From Lamellibrachia satsuma (Eukaryota; Annelida; Polychaeta; Sabellida; Siboglinidae): a DNA stretch of 64,000 nucleotides. Both the position numbers and the translations under genes were made by a program. The stretch covers positions 8,390,036 to 8,454,035 of the forward strand of contig BSQZ01000018.1 of NCBI GenBank assembly GCA_033239005.1. The letters run 5' to 3'. A model generated the notes under the pieces. It saw only the letters and a list, made by a program, of their open reading frames with translations. It ran no database searches and was not told the origin of the DNA. Every line of letters begins with the position of its first letter. Within the stretch, counting starts at the first letter, position 1. Of this stretch, positions 24,000-34,215 are shown piece after piece.

Positions 24000-24099
24000 T
24001 AAGTGGACATGTGCGTACATAATCCCGTAAAATGCATGTTACGATGAATTCCCCGGATGGCAGCAGCGATACTTACGACTGGGTGTCATGGATAAGTAC

Positions 24100-24435
24100 C
24101 TTTGAGACGTACTGTACAAGAGCCGTCTTCTTCGAAGAATACCGCAATGCACGTGTGAGGTCCACATAAAGTAGGGTATTCGCTGATGATGGAGTGTCGG
24201 CGGAAACATTTGGTCTTCTTCAGTGGTGTCCATTTATTTGAGTTACCAACATTTGAGACACACACGTTTGGTACTCTCCCGTTCGGTTTTACTTCAGATT
24301 TAAAGGTAAAGCCCTTCCTAGCGTTTTTCGTCCACACGACACTGCACTGGCATGTCATGGAAGAGGTTGTTTTGAACCTGATATTTGCATCGTTGACATC
24401 AATTACTTCTCCAGAGCAATCGAGTATTTCATTGG
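24100..24435 (-). CDS. Gene 1 exon A2: Cys-rich module
   Basis: The exon is 336 bp with no stops, acceptor ttatttcag, donor CAAAG|GTACTT, phase 1-1. It has the same eight cysteines as the other A exons. Individual differences are D-A-N-I-R-F-K in place of D-A-K-I-K-F-K. Spliced to B1 it continues R-L-K-V-P-Q-S-W-Q-G-N. The ATG-started ORF that seems to begin upstream of the acceptor (S-S-H-Q-Y) is intron read-through. Confidence 0.75.
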
Positions 24436-24764
24436 CTGAAATAATATATTGATGACTACTTAACACAGTTTTTAATATTTAACACAGGTGCCAGAACGGA
24501 CATATGACCAAAGGTTACAGCGACGATGTGATGACTAGTGTTTCACGAATATAATCATTTCTGCCTACTATTCATTTGCGTGAATATCGTGTCTGTTTCC
24601 TTTAGGTGAAAGTATCGTAAATGATGAGTAAAAGAAATGTGCAATAAAATTCCATGATCGAAATGTAATACATAAAGTGAGACACAAGCGCGGAGAAACA
24701 GGCCAAACAGTACCCCGGGATTTCGTTGTTTTTGTTTGTATAAAATGTGTGTACTGGTACGTAC

Positions 24765-24935
24765 GAGTGAGAGGCTTTTTGGTTGTTGTCGTTTTCTGGG
24801 TCGTTGTTGTCGTAGGAGCAGTAGCTGTTGTTGTCGTTGTTGCCTTTTTGTTTACAGTTGTCTTCTTAGTAGTTGTATTTGTAGTGTCGACTCTCTTACA
24901 GCCAATATTAACGTTTCCTTGCCATCTTTGAGGAA
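24765..24935 (-). CDS. Gene 1 exon B2: Thr-rich linker
   Basis: The exon is 171 bp, phase 1-1, with no stop. Acceptor ttgttttag, start P-Q-R-W-Q-G-N-V-N-I-G-C-K-R-V-D, then T-T-N-T-T-T-K-K-T-T and A-P-T-T-T-T-T-Q-K, ending K-K-P-L-T at donor ACTC|GTACGT. The W-Q-G-N-x-N-I-G-C opening probably closes the Cys-rich domain begun in the preceding A exon. The rest is a Thr/Lys-rich linker, a good candidate for O-glycosylation (inference). Confidence 0.72.
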
Positions 24936-26216
24936 CTAAAACAAATTAAAATTACAAATCTATTAAGAACATGCAATAGTATCGATAATGAATGTTGTTA
25001 TGTTTGCCTATGTTTGTGTGGACGTACGTACTTACGTACTTATTTTTATGTACGTCAAACGTCAATTTTTTGTACTCGCAATTTTCATTGGATCATGTAT
25101 CTCTTTGCATTTTGTTTTGGTGCAATGCTGCATATTAAATATTTACACAACTTGACACAATGTAGATGGTGTACAGCTGTGGATAAAATAATGCACTTTT
25201 GCGTCAGTGTTGAAACACATACTTGATTTGGCTTTCATAAAATGTACTTTTGTTCCCAGCACTAGGTTTCATGGCTGGTGTTCATCTGCTTAAAGTCCGT
25301 TGACACGAACGATTGATTATTCGATTGGTGACAACCGATTGGACGCACCTATTCTTGAAAGAAGAAAGAAACGGTGCATCCATTTGGCTGGACTGCTGTA
25401 TCTTGTCAGAGGACATAGGATCTGGGGAAAATTTTCAGAAACTGGAAAATATTAAGATAATATATTGTTGCAGGGACATTAGCAGTGTAAAGCAGATGAA
25501 CATCAGCCTGGCGATACAGAGCTGAGACACATTTTAAGGATGTTGTTATCGCATATACCGTTCAAAGCTTTCCCTTTTCCCTACTATCCTCTCAACGTAT
25601 TCTTATCGTTGGTCCAGACCGAAACCATCAATATATCATTGATATTGTTTATCAACAAGTAGAATCGTCACTTACGCCATGTAAAAATAAAATGAATCCT
25701 TCCTATAAATGGAACATAGTCAAATCTATTGTTGTGGATGATTCGACAAATTATATTGTGTTAAGCTACTGAGCAAGTGTTTCGTCGAGTCTCAGTGTTT
25801 TTGATAGTTTGGTCAATGGTGTTAATCTGTGTGATTTCGGAACTTCAGTTACATCGGGGGCTTTTTTTACATATTTCACGAGTGAGTCTTTGATGTACAT
25901 AAAATAGATGAACGACACATTGCCCACATAAAAGACAATTGCATAAATATCTACCTGTCATCTTGACACATACAAGCATACATGTTTTTTCCTTAAAAAC
26001 AGTTTTAAAAAATGTGAGAGTATTTCATGGCTAGCAGAAATATATAAATCTGCCAGATTCAACATTGCGCACTCAATATATTTTAGTCTGTCACGTAAGA
26101 ATTATCGTCTTATTTTTTTACTGTGACGCTCTGCCAAAATCCTAACATCCGAAAGCTACGCTATTTGGAGAACGACATATATGCATAATTATAAACATAC
26201 AACTGTGTTTGTTTTT

Positions 26217-26221
26217 GTTTG

Positions 26222-26282
<61 letters not shown>

Positions 26283-26412
26283 TTGTGTGTGTGTGTGCGT
26301 GCGTGCGTGCGTGTGTGTGTCCGTGTGCGTGTGCGTATGTGTGTGTTTTTGTGTATGTGTGTATGTCGATGTGTGTGTTTGTGGAAGGGGAACACACGCA
26401 CACAAACACGCA

Positions 26413-26451
<39 letters not shown>

Positions 26452-26465
26452 CACAAAAGCACAAA
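26217..26465. repeat. (GT)n then (AC)n inverted microsatellite, unit 2
   Basis: About 175 bp GT-rich, the pivot tgtggaaggggaacacacgc, then about 70 bp AC-rich. It lies in the intron about 100 bp to the left of exon A3, as in the other units. Confidence 0.9.
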
Positions 26466-26567
26466 CATAAGTGGACGTATTCATACAAAATCCCGTAAAA
26501 TGCATGTTACGATGAATTCCCCGGATGGCAGCAGCGATACTTACGACTGGGTGTCATGGATAAGTAC

Positions 26568-26904
26568 CTTTGAGACGTATTGTACAAGAGCCGTCATCTT
26601 TCGAAGAATACCGCAATGCACGTGTGAGGTCCACATAAAGTAGGGTATTCGCTGATGATGGAGTGTCGGCGGAAACATTTGGTCTTCTTCAGTGGTGTCC
26701 ATTTATTTGATTTACCAACATTTGAGACACACACGTTTGGTACTCTCCCGTTCGGTTTTACTTCAGATTTAAAGGTAAAGCCCTTCCTAGCGTGTTTCGT
26801 CCACACGACACTGCACTGGCATGTCATGGAAGAGGTTGTTTTGAACTTGATCTTTGCATCGTTGACATCTATTACTTCTCCAGAGCAATCGAGTATTTCA
26901 TTGG
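26568..26904 (-). CDS. Gene 1 exon A3: Cys-rich module with one-base insertion
   Basis: Same exon as A2 and A4, but 337 bp: an extra T in catctttcgaag (about 26596-26602) shifts the frame after A-V-F-F. The read-through gives E-R and a stop, losing the last Cys. Splice sites are intact. Also distinct are T-K-H-A-R-K and V-G-K-S-N-K-W. It could be a true inactivating change or a base-calling error; skipping this symmetric exon would keep the frame. Confidence 0.62.
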
Positions 26905-27239
26905 CTGAAATAAAATATTGATGACTACTTAACACAGTTTTTAATATTTAACACAGGTGCCAGAACGGACATATGACCAAAGGTTACAGCGACGATGCGA
27001 TGACTAGTGTTTTACGAATATAATCATTTCGACCTCCTACTCATTTTCGTGAATATCGTGTCTGTTTCCTTTAGGTGAAAGTATCGTAAATGATGAGTAA
27101 AAGAAATGTGTAATAAAATTCCATGATCGAAATGTAATACATAAAGTGAGACACAAGCGCGGAGAAACAGCCCAAACAGTACCCCGGGATTTGCATTTCG
27201 TTGTTTTTGTTTGTATAAAATGTGTGTACTGGTACGTAC

Positions 27240-27410
27240 GAGTGAGAGGCTTTTTGGTTGTTGTTATTTCCTTGGTCGTTGTTGTCGTAGGAGCTGTAGC
27301 TGTTGTTGTCGTTGTTGCCTTTTTGTTTACAGTTGTCTTCTTAGTAGTTGTATTTGTAGTGTCGACTTTCTTACAGCCAATATTAACGTTTCCTTGCCAT
27401 CTTTGAGGAA
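27240..27410 (-). CDS. Gene 1 exon B3: Thr-rich linker
   Basis: The exon is 171 bp, phase 1-1, open throughout, almost identical to B2. Differences include G-C-K-K-V-D and T-T-K-E-I-T-T-T-K-K in the second half. Acceptor tttcttttag, donor ACTC|GTACGT. Confidence 0.72.
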
Positions 27411-28746
27411 CTAAAAGAAATTAAAATTACAAATCTATTAAGAACATGCAATAGTAACGATAATGAATGTTGCTATGTTTGTGCCTATATTTGTGTGCAC
27501 GTACGTACTAACTTACTTATTTTTATGTACGTCATTTGAACGAACTTACGTACGTACGTACATTAGACGTACATAAAGATAATTCACCCTTTTTGTACTC
27601 GCAGTTTTCATTGGATCATGTATTTCTTTGCATTTTGTTTTGGTGCAATGCTGCATATTAAATATTTACACAACTTGACACATTGTTGATGATGTACAGC
27701 TGTGGATAAAATAATGCACACATACGTCAGAGTTGAAGCACATACTTGATTTGGCTTTCATAAAATGTATTTGTGTTCCCAGCACTAGGTTTCATTGGTG
27801 TTCATCTGCTTAAAGTCCGTTGACACGAGCGATTGATTGTTCGATTGGTGACAACCGATTGGACGCACCTATTCTTGAAAGAAGAAAGAAACGGTGCGTC
27901 CATTTGGCTGGACTGCTGTATCTTGTCAGAGGATAAAGGATCTAAGGAAACTTTTTAGTAACTGGAAAATATTAAGATAATATATTGTTGCAGGGACATT
28001 GGCAGTGTAAAGCAGATGAAAATCAGCCTGGCGATACAGAGCCTGAGACACATTTTAAGGATGTTGTTATCGCATATACCGTTGAAAGCATTACCTTATC
28101 CCTACTATCCTATCAACGTATTCTTATCGTTGGCCCAGACCGAAACCATCAAAATGTCATTGATATTGTTTGTCAACAGAATCATCACTTACGCCATGTA
28201 AAAATAAAATTAATCCTTCCTATAAAGGGAACATAGTCAAATCTATTGTTATGGATGATTCGACAAATTATGTTGTGTTAAGCTACTGAGCAAGTATTTC
28301 GTCGAGTCTCAGTGTCTTCGATAGTTTGGTCAATGGTGTTAATCTGTGTGATTTCGGAACTTCAGTTACATCGGGGGCGTTTTTCATACTTTTCACGAGC
28401 GAGTCTTTGATGTACATAAAATAGATGTACGACACATTGCCCACATAAAAGACAATTGTATAAATATCTACCTGTCATCTTGACACATACAAGCATACAT
28501 GTTTTTTCCTTAAAAACAGTTTTAAAAAATGTGAGAGTATTTCATGGCTAGCATAACTCTGAAAACATATAAATCTGCCAGATTCAACATTGCGCACTCA
28601 ATATATTTTAGTCTGTCACGTAAGAATTATCGTCTTATTTTTTGACTGTGACGCTCTGCCAAAATCCTAACATCCGAAAGCTACGCTATTTGGAGAACGA
28701 CATATATGCATAATTATAAACATACATCTGTGTTTGTTTGTTTGTT

Positions 28747-28750
<4 letters not shown>

Positions 28751-28777
<27 letters not shown>

Positions 28778-28798
28778 TTGTGTGTGTATGAGTGTGTT

Positions 28799-28846
<48 letters not shown>

Positions 28847-28938
28847 TGTGTGTGTGTGGATGTGCGTATGTGTGTGCGTGTGCGTGTGTGTGTTTGTGTA
28901 TGTGTGTATGTCGATTTGTGTGTTCGTGGAGGGAGAAC

Positions 28939-28973
<35 letters not shown>

Positions 28974-28985
28974 GAACACACAAAT
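28751..28985. repeat. (GT)n then (AC)n inverted microsatellite, unit 3
   Basis: GT-rich block, the pivot ttcgtggagggagaacacac, AC-rich block. It is in the gene 1 intron just left of exon A4. The many short ORFs of VCVCVC or THTHTH type here are artefacts. Confidence 0.9.
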
Positions 28986-29100
28986 ACAAAAACAAACACA
29001 TAAGTGGACATGTGCATACAAAATCCCGTAAAATGCATGTTACGATGAATTCCCTGGATGGCAGCAGCGATACTTGCGACTGGGTGTCATGGATAAGTAC

Positions 29101-29436
29101 CTTTGAGACGTACTGTACAAGAGCCGTCTTCTTCGAAGAATACCGCAATGCACGTGTGAGGTCCACATAAAGTAGGGTATTCGCTGATGATGGAGTGTCG
29201 GCGGAAACATTTGGTCTTCTTCAGTGGTGTCCATTTATTTGAGTTACCAACATTTGAAACACACACGTTTGGTACTCTCCCGTTCGGTTTTACTTCAGAT
29301 TTAAAGGTAAAGCCCTTCCTAGCGTTTTTCGTCCACACGACACTGCACTGGCATGTCATGGAAGAGGTTGTTTTGAACTTGATCTTTGCATCGTTGACAT
29401 CTATTACTGCTCCAGAGCAATCGAGTATTTCATTGG
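29101..29436 (-). CDS. Gene 1 exon A4: first Cys-rich module
   Basis: The exon is 336 bp, intact, phase 1-1. It begins P/N-E-I-L-D-C-S-G-A-V-I-D when spliced to the leader exon, and ends R-L-K at donor AAAG|GTACTT. Eight cysteines as in the other copies. It is the membrane-distal, N-terminal module of the predicted protein. Confidence 0.75.
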
Positions 29437-29767
29437 CTGAAATAAAATATTGATGACTACTTAACACAGTTTTTAATATTTAACACAGGTGCCCGAACGG
29501 ACATACCACAAACGATTAGATGGACGATGTGATGTCTAGTGTTTCATTAATATAAGCATTTCGGCATCCTAGTCATTTCTGCGAATATCGATACTTTTTT
29601 CTTTAGGTGAATGTATCGTAAATGATGAAGAAAGCAAACACTTTATGGTCGATAAAACATTTCATGGTTGGTAATACGTAAATTGTGACACTAGCGCGGA
29701 GAAACAACAGTTGCCCGAGAGAGGCCTTTCGTGGTTGTTTGAATGAGATGTGTGTAGTAGTACGTAC

Positions 29768-29859
29768 GAGTGGGAGGCGGGCGCCAACTGAAGGTTGCGT
29801 CCAGACAAATTAGAAACAGCACGACCCCCACTAGACTCAGTCCGGTCATGTTTACGGGC
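29768..29859 (-). CDS. Gene 1 exon with start codon and signal peptide
   Basis: Acceptor tttgcttgcag precedes gcccgtaaac and the ATG at 29849. The 27 codons have the hydrophobic core L-V-G-V-V-L-F-L-I-C-L and a likely cleavage after A-T-F-S, then W-R-P-P-P-T to donor ACTC|GTACGT in phase 1. It closely matches the gene 2 leader exon. The bases on both sides of its donor resemble those of the B exons (CCTCYCACTC|GTACGTAC), showing that the introns are homologous. A 5' UTR exon lies further right, possibly beyond the L2 insertion. Confidence 0.68.
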
Positions 29860-29961
29860 CTGCAAGCAAAAAAGAAAATAGTGATTCAGATTTCCTCTTC
29901 GACACAACAGAACCGACGAGCTAACTTAATATGATTGGAAATTCAAAATGAAAAGCCAAAA

Positions 29962-31525
29962 TATGGAATGAATTCCACAGCGTTCGTGCGGCAACCGAGA
30001 AAGCTCGAGTTCCAGCGTTTGTCTTAACTCTGGGAACAGAAAGAAAATCAGAACCAGATGCCAGAAGCTGTCTCGGCTGTCTTGCTGAAGTGAGCATCGA
30101 ATGTAAATATGCAGGTTGTTTGATTGAAAGGGCTTGATAGGTAATTGTACAAATCTTAAAAATAATGCGATATCGTACACGGAGCCAATGCAATGATTGT
30201 TGCAACCATGAAGTTTTATAATATCCTTGACAGCAATATTGTGAAGGAGGACATTGCACTAATCAAGTCTGCTGCTAATAAGAGCTGTTGCAATAGTTTT
30301 AGCGTCAGAAAGTAATATATACCGGCGAATACGGCGAAGGTCACGGATATGATAGAAACACGACAATTTTGACAAATATGTTTGTAAAGTTGAAGTTTTT
30401 ATCAAAGGTGACTCCAAATTTCCGCACTGAGGCTGCTGGTGTGATATTTTGACTCAGGATACGTGTCGGAAAAAAACCATCAAGTTTTCCACACTGCTTT
30501 GGGGTACTAATTATGAGAAATTCGGTTTTGTCGGCGTTTAACTATAATTTGCTGTCAGTCATCCAGAGGAAGATTTCGTGGAGACAATCGCTGAGTTGAT
30601 TTAGGGAGCGATTTGTATCCCGGGTAGCCAAAGAAATGCAGATATGTGTGTCAACTGCGTAAAAGTGGTGATCCAAGTTATGACTTTGGATGACAGAGCT
30701 AAGTGGCGAAGTGTAAAGAGTGAACAGCGAAGGCCCGAGAATAGAACATTGGGGGACACAACACGAAGTAGGGAGTGCGGCCGAGAAACAATTTGCTAAA
30801 TTTAAGCTTTGGTGTCTACCAGTTAGGTATGATAAAAACAAGTTCAGAGCTGTACCAGATATGCCAAATCACAATGATAAGCGTTTAATAAGAATGTTGT
30901 GATATATGGTATCAAAGGCGGCACACAGATCCAGCAAGGTAAGTGCTGTTACCTTTCCTTTGTAAATTTTTAGGGTAACGTCATTGTGTACTTTTAAGTG
31001 AGCAGTTTATGTAGAATAAAACTGTTTGTAAGCTGATTGTGACACATTAGATAAGCAAGTTTAGCTGATGTGAGACTTTAGACGGCTTGCTATGACTTTT
31101 TCATGTATTTTGGAAATAAAGGTGAAATTGGAAACAGGTCTGTAACTGTTTAGATCTTCTTTAGACAAAGATGTCTTCTTAAGAAGTGGGTTGACATGGG
31201 TGTTTTTGAAATCATCCGGAAACAAGCCAGAACACAGTAATGCATTTAGAATATCCGTTATCGGTTTAAGCAATGTATTAAGACAAGCTTTCAGCAGTAC
31301 GGTTAGTAGCGGATCAAGATCACAGGACTTATTTGGGGAGGACATTATTATTGTTTTCACTTCATCAACTGTGGCAGGTTCAAACGATACAAGTAAAGAA
31401 TTTACTCGTGGAGAGTCCACGTATATAGTACTTTAGTATGACCTGGGAAAGCAGAACGGATAAGACTGATTTTGTCCATGACATAACTAGAGAACGAGTC
31501 ATATAGAGAATTGATTGAAACATGA
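29962..31525 (-). mobile_element. L2-like LINE, 3' half (reverse transcriptase), decayed
   Basis: Read right to left: L-Y-D-S-F-S-S-Y, then D-K-I-S-L-I-R-S-A-F; then S-P-N-K-S-C-D-L-D-P-L (RT block near 31340); L-N-S-Y-R-P-V-S-N-F; then L-G-P-S-L-F-T-L-Y and F-Y-A-V-D near 30660; then L-H-W-L-R-V-R-Y-R-I-I-F-K-I and A-R-T-L-W-N-S-F-H at the end. The catalytic Y-A-D-D is mutated to Y-A-V-D, and several frameshifts are present. The left end stops inside the C-terminal W-N-S-F-H motif and runs into gene 1 flanking DNA, so the 3' end is missing. It is the left half of an element split by the CR1-like insertion. Confidence 0.85.
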
Positions 31526-31529
31526 TTAG

Positions 31530-34215
31530 GTAGAGATTTAACCAGATTTAACAAGACTACCATCCCAAACACCAACTTCCAGATGGTAAGTGGACAAGGA
31601 AGCTATTGGCTTATCGAGAGTCCAACAATGTTCTCATTATGTGTAGCCCGCCCTTATCAAATATCTGTCAATTCTATTTTTAAGCATATTCATACTACTA
31701 GCATTAACAGAATCATTTGGCAGTTTGTTCCATTCATTTATCATCCTCTGTGAGAAAGAGTACTTTCTCATGTCCAACCTACACTGCTCCTTAACTAATG
31801 CTGCTTTGTGTCCTCTGGTTCTACTGCCTTCTTTGTGTTTGAAGAACATATTCCTATCAACATCCTAATAACCGTTCACTATTTTAAACACTTCTATCTG
31901 GTCTCCTCTTAGTCTCCTGTTGTCAAACCACATTGTAATAAGCGACTTTAATAAACTAAGTTCTCTCAATTCTGGAACCATTTTAGTTGCTCTTCGTTGT
32001 ATTCTTTCTAGCTTGTCTATATCCTTTTACGATACGGCCTCCATGCTTGAATACAATATTCCAAATATGGTCTAAATATTGCTTTATACAAGGGTGCAAT
32101 TAGCTGTTTCTGTTTATACATGATAGTTCTCCTAATTAGCCCTAGAATTTGATTTCCTTTTGAAGCAGCAATCCCACATTGCTCTGAAACTTTCACGTTA
32201 GCACTAAATGTTAATCCTAAGTCCTTCTCTTGTATGATTCTACCTAGCAAAGCATTCCCCATTTTATATTCTTCGTCCATGTTTCCATGTCCTATGTGTA
32301 TACATTTACACTTCCTAAAATTTAATAACATTTGTCATTTTTCTTACCATTTAACTAATTTATCTAGATCATCATGTAAACTTTGTTTATCTGTATCATT
32401 TATAACCTTTCTGAATACTTTTGTGTCATCTGCAAATTTGAGTACTTTGCTAGATATGTCATCTTCTAAATCATTTATATATATTAAAAACAGCATAGGG
32501 CCTAATAATCCCTGTGGTGTCCCATCCAAAACCGATTTACAGTTTGAAATCTCACCATCTACTATTACACTCTGTCTTCTGTGTGTAAGCCACTTTTCTA
32601 TTCAGTTGACTACATCATTACCTATACCATGGGCTTTTAGTTTAAGATACAATCTTTGGTGTGGCAATTTATCGATAGCTTTCTGAAAATCTAAGTAGGC
32701 AACATCCACTGGTGACCCGTCATCTACTCACTTTGTAATTTCTTCAAAAAAACATAAGATATTGGTTAGACATGCCTTTGCTTTTAGGAACACATGTTGA
32801 GATGTATTTATTAAATTATGTTTTACAAGGAATTCCACCATGTGGTCTCTAATTAATGTTTCGAGTAATTTACATACAACTGATGTTAAACTCAGTGGTC
32901 TGTAATTTTCTGGCTTGTTCCTCGATCCCTTCGTAAATAGTGGCGTAATGTTTGCTTCTTTCCATTCTGAAGGAACTATTCCTTCTTCTAGTGACAAGTT
33001 AAACACTTTTGCAAGTGGTGTACTAATTTGCTCAACAATTTCCTTAAGCAGTTTTGGTGGTATCCCATCAACTCCAGGTGATTTATTATCTTTCATCTTC
33101 TTAATTTTGTTTGCTATCATTTCAGGAGTTACAAATAACTGCCCTAAATGTTTTGATTTACTGACCTCAAATTTAGTAAATGGAACTGGAAGTGAGCTGA
33201 TATCTTCTGTGGTAAAAACTGAGCTGAAATACTCATTCAGGACCTCTGCCATCTGAAACCCGTCTGAAATTGTGTTTCCTTGCTGTTTTCCAGTGGTCCG
33301 ACGTTATCTCGAACTTTCTGTTTACTCCTTACATAAGCATAGAACTCTTGCTGTAATTTTTTATATTACCTGCCATTTTTTGTCAAAGGTTCTTTTAGAT
33401 TTTCTAATTTCAGTTGTAGCTAGGTTAAGTGCCTCTTTGTAATTAACATAGTCTTCATCCTTTCTGGTACGCCTATAAACCCTCCACATTGTTTGCTTAA
33501 ACACTATTTTTCTAATAGATTCTTTTGACAAGTGTTTCTTTCTAGACCGTTTTCCTTGTTTTTTAAGGGAAAAAATGTATCGATGATACTCTCAATTTCA
33601 TATTTTAGAATATTCAAACATTCAATTGCAGTCTTATTCATCAGCATGTTATTCCAATCTAGCTTTGCTAAGTATGTTCGCATATCGTTATAGTTACCTT
33701 TGTGGAAGTTTCTCCTAAACGTTTTTTTATTTTTACTTTCTGATTTTACATTAATGTCAAAGTGTATTTCGTTCATGTATTTTTACATTGTCCACTAATT
33801 CTTTTTGTGATGATAAAACTATATATATAATACATGTTCTCCCCTGGCTGGTTCTAGCTCGTGCTGAGTAATCTTCTACCATAATGTTTAATTCGTTTTT
33901 CGTATTTACTATGCTCCTAGCATTTAAACAAACGCATCTATGACCTGCTTCAGACATGTTTTTCGGACATTTTGTTATTGGTTTATCTGTACTAGTGGCC
34001 TCTTGTTCGGCTTGAGGCATCTCTAAGTAACCCCCTACGCTTCCAGTTTAAATAGTGTTGACTACCAAAAATATTCGTTATGCTAACCATGCCACTGTCT
34101 ACTGCTGCTGTCAGTCCATCCGCAAATACTGCAGCCCCCTTTCCACTTTAATGAAGCCCGTCCCCTTCATGTACATATCTGCTCTTTCACCAAAACCTCT
34201 CCACAAATCCACAAA
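31530..34215 (-). mobile_element. CR1-like LINE inserted into the L2-like element
   Basis: Read right to left, it starts with an ORF1-like relic with D-G-L-H near 34155 (SGNH-esterase type). The endonuclease start follows: C-L-N-A-R-S-I-V-N-T-K-N-E-L near 33920. Most of the endonuclease is deleted. The linker near 33700 reads F-R-R-N-F-H-K-G-N-Y. Reverse transcriptase follows: K-S-P-G-V-D-G-I-P near 33075, E-N-Y-R-P-L-S-L-T near 32900, P-Q-G-L-L-G-P-M-L-F near 32515 and F-A-D-D-T near 32435. The C-terminus is near 31640, then a 3' UTR with a cttgttaaat-type tail. RT keeps F-A-D-D but is broken by stops and frameshifts. It is the same family as 11515-12030 and 53130-53365. Confidence 0.87.

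Larger units (their letters stand above)
20368..29859 (-). other. Predicted gene 1: modular type I membrane protein with repeated Cys-rich and Thr-rich exons
   Basis: Exon order on the minus strand is leader (29859-29768), A4, B3, A3, B2, A2, B1, B0, TM exon (20470-20368). All introns have GT-AG ends. The phase is 1 throughout, once single-base slips in B1 and B0 are allowed for; the TM exon ends in phase 2, so a cytoplasmic exon should follow. The ectodomain would hold three copies of a 112-codon eight-Cys module joined by Thr/Lys-rich stalks. The A/B pair repeats every 2.47 kb (24435 to 26904) and 2.53 kb (26904 to 29436). A single gene with internal repeats is the simplest reading; tandem partial gene copies are the alternative. 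The family is unrecognised. A surface receptor or mucin role is inference. Confidence 0.6.

Noticed and set aside
24186..24452. Conserved 88-codon plus-strand ORF repeated at 3648, 26655 and 29187
   Set aside because: It is antisense to exon A and conserved only because exon A is. It has no splice or start support, and the minus frame has the Cys-rich, phase-matched structure.
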